From Oscillatoriales cyanobacterium CG2_30_40_61 (GTDB lineage Bacteria; Cyanobacteriota; Cyanobacteriia; Cyanobacteriales; Microcoleaceae): 60,558 nt of DNA. Positions 19,500-27,798 of this stretch are shown here, piece by piece. Both the position numbers and the translations under genes were made by a program. Position 1 is the stretch's first letter. Each line of letters begins with the position of its first letter. The notes beneath the pieces are model-generated. The model saw nothing but the letters and a program-made list of their open reading frames with translations. It did no database searches and was not told the origin of the DNA. The DNA lies in contig MNYZ01000006.1 of the NCBI GenBank assembly GCA_001873365.1, forward strand, positions 1 through 60,558, in the 5' to 3' direction.

Positions 19500-19751
19500 A
19501 TGACTGATCAAACACCGATTGAAACCCAAACCTTTAACCCCTGGAATTATAAACCCTGGTGGTGTCAACCTTGGTCAATTCTATTAACTGGAATTACCAT
19601 AATTTCAGGGAGTTGGTTTCTATTCAAAACCCTGTGGATGACAATTTTAGTCGCTATTCCTTTGTTAGCCTGGATGGGGTTTTTTCTATTAATCTGGCCG
19701 AAATTAATGGCAGATGTCTATTCTCAGGAATATTTAAGCAATAAGGAATAA
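19500..19751 (+). CDS. Small conserved two-helix membrane protein
   Basis: The 83-residue product has a W-rich N-terminus (FNPWNYKPWWCQPW) and two hydrophobic helices (about 27-45 and 48-68), then a polar C-terminus. I believe it belongs to a cyanobacterial DUF family (DUF6737 comes to mind, unverified). No function is known to me. The gene lies 100 bp after mfd in the same direction, separated by the hairpin repeat at 19434, so co-transcription is uncertain. Its conserved look and clean frame make it a real gene. Confidence 0.75.
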   Translation: MTDQTPIETQTFNPWNYKPWWCQPWSILLTGITIISGSWFLFKTLWMTILVAIPLLAWMGFFLLIWPKLMADVYSQEYLSNKE

Positions 19752-19761
19752 ATTAGAACAA

Positions 19762-19828
19762 CAGAAACCGGGTTTCTTAATTTAATCTTGGGTAAGCCGC
19801 AAAAATTGTCGCAGAAACCGGGTTTCTT
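19762..19828. repeat. ~66-bp double-palindrome element, copy 1
   Basis: Two copies of the palindrome AGAAACCGGGTTTCT (19763-19777 and 19813-19827) flank a 35-bp core with CTTGGGTAAGCC and AATTGTCGC. A near-identical unit in the opposite direction lies at 41850-41915; more diverged ones at 20523-20588 and 28472-28541. Confidence 0.85.
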
Positions 19829-19833
19829 ACGGG

Positions 19834-19995
19834 GTGCGGGGCGATGCCCTCTGTGGATTTGGGGCAATGGTGTTTTTTGACGAGTTGCAGGTAGATGTCG
19901 GTGGCGGGGTTATCGGGGTTATCGAATTTGCTGCTGTCAATGCAGAGGAGTTGGAGGGTTTGGTGGAGGTTGGTTTCGGTGAGTTGGGGCGTTGC
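19834..19995 (-). pseudogene. Duplicated fragment of a NACHT-gene 3' end
   Basis: On the minus strand this fragment is clearly similar, with few changes, to the decayed 3' part of the NACHT gene at about 20880-21050. It shares the stretch that encodes LLCIDSSKFDN-like and DIYLQLVKK sequences. It has no start, and is flanked by the ~66-bp repeat. It is a leftover of a second, deleted copy or of a local duplication. Confidence 0.75.
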
Positions 19996-20038
19996 TATGG
20001 CATAATTAAAAGTAGCTCAGTACCGTGAGGCTTGGTAA

Positions 20039-20248
20039 ATGATGACGTTTAATGATGTAGTCGAGGTAATCAAAGGTCTTTCTACGGATGAAAAGCAGGA
20101 AATTCAACTATTGTTGAACCAATACATCCGTGAAGAACGCCGTGAGGAGATATATGATAACTTCAAGTCAGCGCAGGTCGAACAACAAAAAGGGGAACTG
20201 AAATTTTCCTCAAATATTAACGAACTGAGACAAATGATAGAGGACTAA
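20039..20248 (+). CDS. Putative antitoxin of a RelE-type pair
   Basis: This 69-residue acidic, helical protein (FNDVVEVIKGLSTDEKQEIQ near its start) is followed after 2 bp by a RelE-like toxin gene, so it is called an antitoxin from position. Its C-terminus (SSNINELRQMIED) could be the toxin-wrapping tail. I see no clear ribbon-helix-helix or Phd-type DNA-binding motif. A TGAGG ribosome site precedes ATG 20039; a second ATG follows at 20042. Antitoxins with this look are common in cyanobacteria next to RelE toxins. Function is inferred. Confidence 0.7.
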   Translation: MMTFNDVVEVIKGLSTDEKQEIQLLLNQYIREERREEIYDNFKSAQVEQQKGELKFSSNINELRQMIED

Positions 20249-20250
20249 TC

Positions 20251-20517
20251 ATGGAAGTCAGTTTCAGTTCTTCGTTTAAACGTGCCTTTAAAAAGCGGAT
20301 AAAAGGCAATACAAATTTAGAAGAAAAGTTTTGGCAAAAACTGGAACAGTTTACTGTAGATCCTTACGATCCGAGTTTGAAAACCCATAAACTATCCGGC
20401 AAGCTTAAGGAATTTTGGAGTTTTAGTGTAGATGATGATGAGAGAGTATTGTTCTATTTTACTGAAGATGAAAAGGCTATATTTGTTGATATTGGTAGCC
20501 ATGATGAAGTGTATTAA
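20251..20517 (+). CDS. RelE/ParE-superfamily toxin
   Basis: The 88-residue basic N-terminal half and the segment HKLSGKLKEFWSFSVDDDER, followed by VLFYF, are characteristic of the RelE/YafQ fold, which cleaves mRNA in the ribosome or, in the ParE branch, attacks gyrase. The family usually has 85-100 residues, so this is full length. It begins 2 bp after the putative antitoxin stop, the classic toxin-antitoxin layout. The target branch (RelE or ParE) is not resolved. It sits between two copies of a ~66-bp repeat, in a region of gene debris. Confidence 0.82.
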   Translation: MEVSFSSSFKRAFKKRIKGNTNLEEKFWQKLEQFTVDPYDPSLKTHKLSGKLKEFWSFSVDDDERVLFYFTEDEKAIFVDIGSHDEVY

Positions 20518-20522
20518 GGGGT

Positions 20523-20588
20523 CAGAAACCGGGTTTCTATCAAAATCTCTGGCTTTTTGCCAAAACTGTCTCAGAAACCCGGTTTCTT
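20523..20588. repeat. ~66-bp double-palindrome element, copy 2 (diverged)
   Basis: Terminal palindromes AGAAACCGGGTTTCT and AGAAACCCGGTTTCT flank a different core containing GGCTTTTTGCC. With copy 1 it brackets the RelE-type toxin-antitoxin pair. Confidence 0.8.
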
Positions 20589-20630
20589 AAATCGTTTTCG
20601 ACCTGAAAATAATTAAAGATTGTTATAGCT

Positions 20631-21105
20631 TCATGTCTCTAAAATAGTCCTTTGTAACCAAGTAATAATAGTTTGAATCAAGCGAGGATCTTGGGGTGAG
20701 AAAGTGGGAATGGTGCGATGGGGTGAGTCGGTAATAACGCAAATTGTAGCGTCGAAGCGGGTGAGAGAATCGAGAAAAGTTTGGCTAAAACCTTGGGGTT
20801 TCGCTTCTTCGTAGAAAATGAGGATGGGGTGTTTTTCCGGTGTCTAGGAGTTGCCAGTAGATTTTGAGTTCTGTGAGGGTGCGGGGTGTGCCTTCTGTGG
20901 ATTTGTGTAGGGGCAATCCCCCTGTGGTTGCCCCGTTTTTTGACGAGTTGCAGGTAGATGTCGGGGGCGGGGTTATCGCGGTTATCGAATTTGCTGCCGT
21001 CGATGCAGAGGAGTTGCAGGGTTTGGTGGAGGTTGGTTTCGGTGAGTTGGGTTTGCAGGATTTGGGGGAGTTGGGCGAGGTTGAGAGTGAGAGGTTTGGA
21101 TTTCG
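20631..21105 (-). pseudogene. Frameshifted 3' end of the NACHT gene
   Basis: Beyond about 21105 the NACHT gene continues on the minus strand as a patchwork of frames. One frame gives LNLAQLPQILQTQLTE then CIDGSKFDNRDNPAPDIYLQ; the next gives TPRTLTELKIYWQLL; the next gives ILIFYEEAKPQGFSQTF through ICVITDSPHRTIPTFSPQD to a TGA at 20631. Three frame changes are needed (near 21100, 20925 and 20835). A short GTAGGGGCAATCCCC-type repeat sits at the second break (about 20908-20938). This is a lost alpha/beta C-terminal domain of about 150 residues. Confidence 0.8.
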
Positions 21106-23540
21106 GTTAAACCGTGCCATACTTGATAAAATTGGGGATAGGGGAGATTTTCGGCGATGTCCAAGAGGACTGCGTAGCAGTTTTCAAAGGGATTTTCCGG
21201 CGCTATTTCCCCTGATTTTTTGGCAACTTGTATAGGTACAAATTGGATAGGAAATTCCAATCTACGATTATCATCATCAATAGCTTCTAAAAGTCGAATT
21301 AATTCCTCAATAGCTAACTGATTACCAGGGCTAATTTTGCCTAAGCTGTAGGCAACCCACCAGCGATTACCATCATTTTCAATAGTTTGTAAAAGGTGAA
21401 TCAACTCTCTAATAGCAACCTCATTTCCTAGTGCAAGTTTCTCTAAAATCTTGGCAATATTCCAGCAAATACTATAATAGTAAGCAATTCCTAATACCTC
21501 AATCAAAGTGGTAATGATTTTTCTCATAAATCCCTCCTTCTCCTCATCCGCAATATCCCCACGCCCCAACCACAACAAAATCACCGGCTTCCATTGGGGT
21601 TCAAAAATTCGATATTCCTTCCCCTCAACCGGAAAATTAACATGATTTCGAGGTAAAAAATAATCCCAATCATCCACCGCCAACGCTGCAAAATACTCCT
21701 GAAACGTCGCATGATAAAACACGCAAATCGCCTCTGGCAAACGTTCCACCCGATTCAACCACCCCAACTTCATCACCGCCTGAAAAATCGGGCGACTTCC
21801 CAATACCTTCAACACCCAACTTTCGGGCAACCGTAACCGGGAAACCTCATCTTTCTGTTCCATCGCCGCCAACGCCAACCGCGCCAAGGCTTTATCAATT
21901 GCCTCCCGTTGGTCTAAAATCTCCTCATCCGCCTTCCAGTCATACACCCAATCCACAAACTGCCCGTATAACCCCGCCTGCGTTTCCGGTAAACCGCCCC
22001 CCGTCTGCCAAATTTGACACAACATCCACAACCGCAACGGATTCTGAATCAACTCCTTGAGACGGGAATTTTCCGACTCTGCTAACGCCGCCTCTAAACT
22101 CTCCCCCGTCGCAGCATCCCCCATCCCCGCAAACCAACGGCGAATATAGTCTGTCGCCTGTTCGGGGTTAAACTCCAAATTGCGAAACACATCAAACCCC
22201 GAAAAAGCATTTTTATCGGCTTCCCAGACATTCACCCGACAAGTCACCACCACCCGCGCCGCCTGCACCCATCCCCCCAACAGTGCCCAAACATGGCGCA
22301 TTTCCACCTTAGATGTCATTTCATCTAACCCATCCAACAATAACCAAATTCGATCTTTGTGTTGGGTGAGTTCCTCAATATTGAGGTTTTTACCTGTTTG
22401 TTTGAGCCAGATTTCTTCGATATATTGGGTAATTGTTGGTTGGGTTAAATCTGCCAAAGATATCCAAATTGGCAACCCCAAATCTTGCTCTAAAATCCAA
22501 TCAGCAATTTTCTGTAACCGGGTGGTTTTTCCCGAACCCGGTTCGCCAATAATTGCTATTTTTCGCCCTTGACTAATGTCGCTTTTCCCTTGTCGCAATA
22601 CCTCCTCAAAAAAGCGTTCTTCAGCAATAGGAATGAGTTTTTCTTCTTCCTTTTCTTCCTGCTGATTTCTTGAGGGAAGTTTAGGCGGTTTGCGTTCAAC
22701 AATCGCTAAGGGAACATAAATGTTATCAAGTTGCGGTGTCACCCCGTAGGCGTTGGAAAAGGGGTTAGTGGTGAGTTGTTTTTGTTGCGCCAGGTTTTGA
22801 CGACAGATTTCTTGCCAGTCTTCTACTGTCAAGGATTTGGGATTGAAAATATCAATAATTTTTTGCACATTTTGGTCAGTGCGATTAACGACTGAGAACA
22901 TATCTGTCATCGTCAAAGCAACTTGCTCTTGTCCAACTCCAATCTCTGTTAAACTTGCATTAATTGCTGGTAAATATTCTAATTCAAAAGCTCTGTAGGC
23001 ACGGTTATTAATTTTTAACTGCTCGACAAAATGAGCGTAGATTCTGGAAAATAAATTAGTCTGTATTTGATTTTGATAATCTGCTGGTATGTCAGTAATT
23101 CCTTGTAATGCTTGGCTAATTAGTCGGGTTTCTAATTCTTGGAGGCGATCGCCAATCGGTTTACCATGAGACAATAATAGTTGCTCAATTTCTGCTGTAT
23201 CTTGCAAGGGAGATGATATCTCTGTCTCGTCTTTGGCATTTTTTACCTGTTTTAACTCGTTTTGCCATTGTTCAATTTTTTGATCAATTTCTGTCGGTAA
23301 ATAAAGGCGAAATGGCTGAATTATTCCCGCTTTAAACTCTTGGGAAATTTCTAGTAACGCTTGCAAGTAAGCAATCTTAATCGCCTTTTGTAAATCGTGA
23401 TTAATAGGCTTTTCCCGCTTTTGAAAGCGCTCTAACAGACCTCTCGCATCAATGGGAGCGGTGAAGATGTTGATCATCACGGGCAGCAGAATCATGGACA
23501 AAGGATCTATGACCATATTGCAGGAGGTATTTAGAGTCAA
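20982..23540 (-). CDS. NACHT-family STAND ATPase with HEAT-like repeats, decayed C-terminus
   Basis: The 852-residue open frame has a helical N-terminal region (about 20-300), a NACHT ATPase with Walker A GEPGSGKT (about 327-334) and Walker B WLLLDGLDEM (about 398-407), a winged-helix/helical region, and two HEAT-like repeats (about 700-775, SLGKISPGNQLAIEEL). NACHT proteins are signal-responsive ATPases, several of which act in phage defence. The last 40 residues (Pro/Asn-rich) are out-of-frame translation; the true C-terminal domain lies behind frameshifts. The ATPase core is intact, so a shortened protein may be made. The ligand or effector is unknown. Confidence 0.8.
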   Translation of the reverse strand: MTLNTSCNMVIDPLSMILLPVMINIFTAPIDARGLLERFQKREKPINHDLQKAIKIAYLQALLEISQEFKAGIIQPFRLYLPTEIDQKIEQWQNELKQVKNAKDETEISSPLQDTAEIEQLLLSHGKPIGDRLQELETRLISQALQGITDIPADYQNQIQTNLFSRIYAHFVEQLKINNRAYRAFELEYLPAINASLTEIGVGQEQVALTMTDMFSVVNRTDQNVQKIIDIFNPKSLTVEDWQEICRQNLAQQKQLTTNPFSNAYGVTPQLDNIYVPLAIVERKPPKLPSRNQQEEKEEEKLIPIAEERFFEEVLRQGKSDISQGRKIAIIGEPGSGKTTRLQKIADWILEQDLGLPIWISLADLTQPTITQYIEEIWLKQTGKNLNIEELTQHKDRIWLLLDGLDEMTSKVEMRHVWALLGGWVQAARVVVTCRVNVWEADKNAFSGFDVFRNLEFNPEQATDYIRRWFAGMGDAATGESLEAALAESENSRLKELIQNPLRLWMLCQIWQTGGGLPETQAGLYGQFVDWVYDWKADEEILDQREAIDKALARLALAAMEQKDEVSRLRLPESWVLKVLGSRPIFQAVMKLGWLNRVERLPEAICVFYHATFQEYFAALAVDDWDYFLPRNHVNFPVEGKEYRIFEPQWKPVILLWLGRGDIADEEKEGFMRKIITTLIEVLGIAYYYSICWNIAKILEKLALGNEVAIRELIHLLQTIENDGNRWWVAYSLGKISPGNQLAIEELIRLLEAIDDDNRRLEFPIQFVPIQVAKKSGEIAPENPFENCYAVLLDIAENLPYPQFYQVWHGLTEIQTSHSQPRPTPPNPANPTHRNQPPPNPATPLHRRQQIR

Positions 23541-23852
23541 CAGTTATTATAGCATTTAACCATCAACAAAATTGTGCTAGTTAAGGTTGATTTAATTAAA
23601 ATTAAAAATAATATGAAATCCCTAAATTATCCCTCCTAATTTCCCCATTAAAAAGGGAGGCTAGGGGGGATGATTGTGGTTCGTTTATAATTAGATTTTA
23701 TCTAAGCATAATTTAGATGTGGTGCGTGCGCTGCGCTTACGCACCCTACTTGGGCTGAATGTAGGGGCGGGTTCGAGTCGGTTTTTGTTATGAGCATTAA
23801 CCTGAATAAACCCGCCCTTTCTTTCTTTCTTTCCCGTTAATTTTAATCAACA
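23541..23852. other. Intergenic repeats between the NACHT gene and clpS
   Basis: This gap has no gene. It holds a C/G-run repeat (about 23625-23680), a GGTGCGT inverted repeat (23721-23745), and a long-loop hairpin GGGCGGGTT/AACCCGCCC (about 23765-23817) next to a CTTT-rich stretch, which may end clpS transcription. Confidence 0.7.
23721..23745. repeat. GGTGCGT...ACGCACC inverted repeat, copy 2
   Basis: A perfect 7-bp stem with an 11-bp GC-rich loop. It belongs to the family also seen at 6761-6788, 26560-26586 and 26697-26721. Confidence 0.8.
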
Positions 23853-24203
23853 TTAAGCCTTTTCTAAAGGCGCCATAGTTAACCCTTCTCGACTTAATTG
23901 TTGATGATATAATTCTGCTTGTTCTTGCGGGCCAACCCATACGGTTGCTTGACCTTCATAATGGATTTGATTCGTTAATTCCCAGGCGCTATCAGTTGTC
24001 ATCCCAGGAATATATTTGATCAAACAATTAGCAACGTGTTCAAAAGTATTAAAATCATCATTCAAGACAATGACTTTATAATTAGGATAGGTTTGGTTAA
24101 TCGTTTGCCTAGAGCGAGTTGGTGCAATGGTGGGTGAACTTGCCATGCCTCGAATAGATGCTAAAATTCCCGTATTCATATCAATAACCCTAATTTCAAA
24201 CAC
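23853..24203 (-). CDS. clpS: ATP-dependent Clp protease adaptor ClpS
   Basis: ClpS binds N-degron substrates and hands them to ClpA/ClpC. The core YKVIVLNDDFNTFEHVANCL matches the family signature (NDDxNT/PxxxV), and the EGQATVWVG and AELYHQQL parts complete the fold. The 116-residue frame starts at 24203, but internal ATGs at codons 9 (MNTGILASIRG) and 20 (MASSPTIAPTRS) are possible; the last gives 97 residues, the usual size. Cyanobacteria often have two ClpS forms; this one has the NTFEHVA variant. It is separated from neighbours by repeats. Confidence 0.88.
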   Translation of the reverse strand: MFEIRVIDMNTGILASIRGMASSPTIAPTRSRQTINQTYPNYKVIVLNDDFNTFEHVANCLIKYIPGMTTDSAWELTNQIHYEGQATVWVGPQEQAELYHQQLSREGLTMAPLEKA

Positions 24204-24338
24204 AATACAAATTAAAGAATAATTTTTTATACTCTCAACCTAAATCCAACTTAGTTTTGGTTTTAAGCATTTATCACAACCATTATACCTGAAAAATAAC
24301 ATTTTTCAAGTTTTTGACAAATAATTTTAAATCAACCC

Positions 24339-26462
24339 TTAAAGTTTGCCAAAAGCTCCCCAAATTAAACCCGAAACCATCCCCCAAATACTGCCAATTC
24401 CAGCCGATACAATAATTGAACCCATTAATAAAGAAGTTGTACCTGTTGTTACAGAAGTATCTAAAAAATTAGCAAAACTTGTGGCAGCTAAAACCCCCAA
24501 ACCGGCTCCAGAAATTGCCCCTAAAAAATTCCCCCAAATTGCCCCAATAAAAGCCCCCCTTCGTCCCGATAAATTCAGGGATAAAGGCAAACTCGGAGCC
24601 CCTCCAACGGTTCCAAATAACCCTCCTGCTATAGTTCCACCCATAGTCCCTACACCGGCGGCTACAATGGCCGTCGCCATGATTCTGAGGGCAATTTCCG
24701 ATGAATTTGAAGTAGAATTAATATGAGAATTCATCTGTTCAAATTGTTGCCAACCGACAGCTAAAATTCCTAAACTAACTCCCCCTAAAGTTCCTAAATA
24801 TGACCCCCAAACTCCCCCAACAAATGCCCCTCGTCTTCCCCACAACCGTCCAATATGAGGTAAAGATAAAGGAGGTTTAAATAAATGCCAAACCACACCC
24901 CAAACCATCCCCATTAAAGCCCCCCACATTAAGGTTTGACCAATCAAGGGTTCTCGTTCCACTACCCCAAGGATTAATCCGGCAATCACCGCCGCCATAA
25001 AAACACCTGACCAGCCCCCCACAATTAACGCTACTACTCGGTTTAATCCCCCTGGTGGAGGGAGATACACACTAATTACTACCCCTAGAAATGCCCCCCA
25101 CATTGCCCCCACAACTAACCCGCCAATAATTGCTTCTTTCCCTTGGACAAATGCAATAATCAGGGCAATAATTGCGGATAAAACCGACGTTCCCCATAGC
25201 CCTCCTAACACAAATCCTTCCAAGATATTTCCGAAGAAATTTTGCAGATGAAAATTAGGATTATGAGGCAAAACTAAGGTATTTTTAGTTGTTGGTTGAG
25301 CAAAAATAGAACGGTTTGCCGGAGTGAATAAAGGACGATTATTGACAGGAGTTGGTTTATTATTTAAAACTCGTTTGCGTTTAGGTTTGAGCGGTTGTAA
25401 ATTTTGTTTTTGTTTAACGGCTAGACGGGAGGGAAATGGGTCGCGCCCCCCTAATTTTTCTGTGCGATCGCACCAAGGACAAGAGCTTAAATGACTACCA
25501 TAACGATGTTCTGATTGTTGGTGACAAGTAATTAAATTAGCTTCAGCTTCTTTTAATACCATTAACCAAGTTTTCGCATCGGGTCTAGCTTGGGGATTTT
25601 TATATCCCATTTCAAAACATTGAATAAATAATTGTTGCAATTTGGGATACAAGATTTCAAAAGGGGGAGCATAGGGCATGGGTTGATAGGGAACCTGTTT
25701 TGTCCCGTAGACAAAATGACCCGCCCGCACCCTAGACTCAATAGCTGGAGGGTCGCCACTACCTTGATAGACCCCGGAAAAGGGGTGAGTCCCTTCCATT
25801 AATAATAGAAATATTAATACCGCCAGTCCAAACCGATCCTGTTCGGGGGTACGGTTTAAGTCCCGAAAGGCTTGTCCCTGGAGTTCTGGGGGGGTAAATT
25901 CGGCTTTACCCACCGGACAGCGATAAATTAACCCGGTATCGGGATCTCGAACTTGAAAGGAGTCGGTATCCACCAGGGTAACTAAGGCGGTATCACTAAC
26001 TAAAATATTAGATTCATTAACATCACCAATAATATATCCACTACTATGTAAATCGGCAACGGAAGCGACTAAATTACGCGCGGTACGATGGAGATATAAA
26101 TAGTTAAATAAAGGCTTTTGTTCCCGGCGACTTTTGGGGGTATAAAAAATATGAATTGGGGTAGCTTTATGCACCCGTGGCATTAAATAACCGACGATTT
26201 TCCGCTTATTATCGGTGGTATGGAGCAGGTCAACGGGCCAAGCGATCGCCGTCATTTCCGGGGAAACCATCGCCGTTGCTGGGGGATAGTTATACATGAC
26301 GGTGAGTTTCTCGGCGTCTTCGTCGCTGGGTTTATGGTAGATTTTGGCAACTAAATTCGGGTCTTCTAATATGCCATAGATGCGTCCTTCCCCCCCACTT
26401 CCTAGAGGAGTGTGGGTATCGAGAGTAATAGTTTGTCCGTTAAATTGGCGTTGCAGCCGCAT
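24339..26462 (-). CDS. Protein kinase-like domain with multi-helix glycine-rich membrane tail
   Basis: The 707-residue protein has an N-terminal kinase-like domain (about 10-320): LGSGGEGRIYG (nucleotide loop), VAKIYH (Lys), GDVNESNILV (catalytic loop, with Asp and Asn) and VDTDSFQV in place of DFG. This matches the YegI-type kinase group. A Cys pair follows (SSCPWCDR, about 330). The C-terminal half (about 410-707) holds repeated G/W/A-rich membrane segments such as GGLWGTSVLSAIIALI and GAMWGAFLGVVISV, with glycine-zipper spacing. The substrate and the reason for such a membrane part are unknown. No phosphatase gene is adjacent. Confidence 0.75.
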   Translation of the reverse strand: MRLQRQFNGQTITLDTHTPLGSGGEGRIYGILEDPNLVAKIYHKPSDEDAEKLTVMYNYPPATAMVSPEMTAIAWPVDLLHTTDNKRKIVGYLMPRVHKATPIHIFYTPKSRREQKPLFNYLYLHRTARNLVASVADLHSSGYIIGDVNESNILVSDTALVTLVDTDSFQVRDPDTGLIYRCPVGKAEFTPPELQGQAFRDLNRTPEQDRFGLAVLIFLLLMEGTHPFSGVYQGSGDPPAIESRVRAGHFVYGTKQVPYQPMPYAPPFEILYPKLQQLFIQCFEMGYKNPQARPDAKTWLMVLKEAEANLITCHQQSEHRYGSHLSSCPWCDRTEKLGGRDPFPSRLAVKQKQNLQPLKPKRKRVLNNKPTPVNNRPLFTPANRSIFAQPTTKNTLVLPHNPNFHLQNFFGNILEGFVLGGLWGTSVLSAIIALIIAFVQGKEAIIGGLVVGAMWGAFLGVVISVYLPPPGGLNRVVALIVGGWSGVFMAAVIAGLILGVVEREPLIGQTLMWGALMGMVWGVVWHLFKPPLSLPHIGRLWGRRGAFVGGVWGSYLGTLGGVSLGILAVGWQQFEQMNSHINSTSNSSEIALRIMATAIVAAGVGTMGGTIAGGLFGTVGGAPSLPLSLNLSGRRGAFIGAIWGNFLGAISGAGLGVLAATSFANFLDTSVTTGTTSLLMGSIIVSAGIGSIWGMVSGLIWGAFGKL

Positions 26463-26559
26463 AGCAAATTAGGGGGTTGAACCGTTGCACCTGTGAAATC
26501 GTAATTTAAGCATAGCGTGTCAGGGAAGGGTTATCCTTTCTCGACACGCCAAAAAGTAG

Positions 26560-26586
26560 GGTGCGTAAGCGCTCTTCGCACGCACC
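26560..26586. repeat. GGTGCGT inverted repeat, copy 3
   Basis: GGTGCGT and ACGCACC arms enclose a 13-bp centre. It lies just upstream of the kinase-like gene start. Confidence 0.75.
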
Positions 26587-26696
26587 AATTTTATAAAAAA
26601 GCGATCGCCCCATCTCCACCCACCAATTTTATAAAAGCGATCGCCCCCAATTTTAATAATTACAATTCTCTGTTTTTTCTTTGTAAATTGGGTTTT

Positions 26697-26721
26697 GGTG
26701 CGTGCGTAGGACTTACGCACC
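26697..26721. repeat. GGTGCGT inverted repeat, copy 4
   Basis: GGTGCGT and ACGCACC arms (7 bp, perfect) enclose an 11-bp centre. It has the same arm sequence as the other three copies. Confidence 0.8.
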
Positions 26722-26999
26722 CTACGGTTTTGTAATTGGGGGTTTTGAGAATTATCGAAAAAAACGAGATAATCCCATAATAATAACCGCAATTAACATC
26801 GGTAAACTACTAATAAAAAAAGCAGGAGAAGCCAGAAAATATGGTCTTCGTTGTAATTTTCGGATTGGGTGGGGAAGAGTTGGGCTCTGGGGTCATGCGT
26901 CAAAGCTGTAGCAGGTCTGTAAAGATGATTGTAACCAACTCAGGGTAACTCGATAGTATAATCATCTAAATATAGTAGTGACAATAACTTTACAAGAAT

Positions 27000-27278
27000 A
27001 TGGATGTAGAAATTCAACAATTCCCTATTATTCTGGGACAAGGAGGGGAAATTACCATTCCCCAGTTATTACAAGATTCTCTCAATGTTAATCAGGGAGA
27101 TATGCTGGTATTACTTCAGATAGGTAATCTGATTTTGCTTGCTCCAAAACAACCTCAAGTTCCCCAACTAATCGATCAGATTGTCTCTATTATGGAAAAT
27201 CAAAATGTAGATTTAACTGATTTATTAGCGGGTTTAGAAACAGAGCGAGAGGCGATTTGGCTGGAGAAACAGGTTTGA
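27000..27278 (+). CDS. AbrB/MazE-family antitoxin
   Basis: The 92-residue protein has a swapped-hairpin AbrB-like N-terminus (FPIILGQGGEITIPQLLQDS, then GDMLVLLQIGNLILLAPK), which in this family binds DNA as a dimer, and an acidic C-terminus (about 60-92) suited to bind a toxin. Its stop overlaps the next gene's ATG by one base (TGATG), so the two are translationally coupled. AbrB-type antitoxins commonly control their own operon; I see no clear operator beyond an A+T-rich promoter region. Confidence 0.82.
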   Translation: MDVEIQQFPIILGQGGEITIPQLLQDSLNVNQGDMLVLLQIGNLILLAPKQPQVPQLIDQIVSIMENQNVDLTDLLAGLETEREAIWLEKQV

Positions 27279-27718
27279 TGCGTAGGATATTTGCTGACTC
27301 TAGCGTGTTAATTGCCGGATGTGGATCGCGAACTGGAGCTAGTCGTGCTGTGCTGACAATGGCTGAGATTGGTCTTTTCAAGTTGGTTGTATCCCAGCAA
27401 GTTTTGGAGGAATGCGATCGCAACTTACGCAAAAAGTTACCTGCGTCTTTGCCAATTTTTACACAATTGCTGGCTAATATTAACCCGGAATTTCAACCCG
27501 ATCCATCACTAGAAGAATCATTGCGCTGGGCCGATATTATTGAAGCTAAAGATACCCCGATTTTAGCGGCGGCTGTTCTGGCAAATGTTGACCGCCTGTT
27601 GAGTTTAAATACTAAAGATTTTACTGCTGAAGTTGCTGCACAAAGCGGGTTAATGATTCAAACTCCAGCACAATTTGTTAGAGAAATCCGAGAAATTGTG
27701 GAAGAAGGTTTGTCGTGA
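27278..27718 (+). CDS. PIN-domain toxin
   Basis: This protein has a PIN-like ribonuclease fold: ADSSVLIAGCGS near the N-terminus (first acidic residue), VSQQVLEECDRNLRK (middle acidic residue), and AKDTPILAAAVLANVDRLLS followed by LNTKDF (third acidic cluster). I take the ATG at 27278, which overlaps the antitoxin stop, giving 146 residues; a TTG at 27257 would add seven residues inside the antitoxin gene. It resembles the VapC superfamily but is a little longer than typical VapC (about 130). With its AbrB-type partner it forms a type II toxin-antitoxin pair. Confidence 0.82.
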   Translation: MRRIFADSSVLIAGCGSRTGASRAVLTMAEIGLFKLVVSQQVLEECDRNLRKKLPASLPIFTQLLANINPEFQPDPSLEESLRWADIIEAKDTPILAAAVLANVDRLLSLNTKDFTAEVAAQSGLMIQTPAQFVREIREIVEEGLS

Positions 27719-27798
27719 AAGTGATTTGATAATGATGAGAAAGAAAAAGGCGATCACACTTAGTTTTGTTCGTAAGGGCGATCGCGCTTTTGAGTAAT

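Larger units (their letters stand above)
26463..26999. other. Repeat-rich gap with possible gene debris
   Basis: The gap of over 500 bp has two GGTGCGT inverted repeats (26560-26586, 26697-26721) and a tandem duplication of CACCAATTTTATAAAA followed by AGCGATCGCCCC. On the minus strand, about 26760-26890 reads as a hydrophobic C-terminus (SSLPMLIAVIIMGLSRFFR) without a start, perhaps a gene remnant. No intact gene is seen. Confidence 0.55.

Noticed and set aside
20982-21100. Pro/Asn-rich C-terminus of the NACHT protein as a real domain
   Set aside because: Another frame over the same bases gives sequence typical of such proteins, so this tail is an out-of-frame product.
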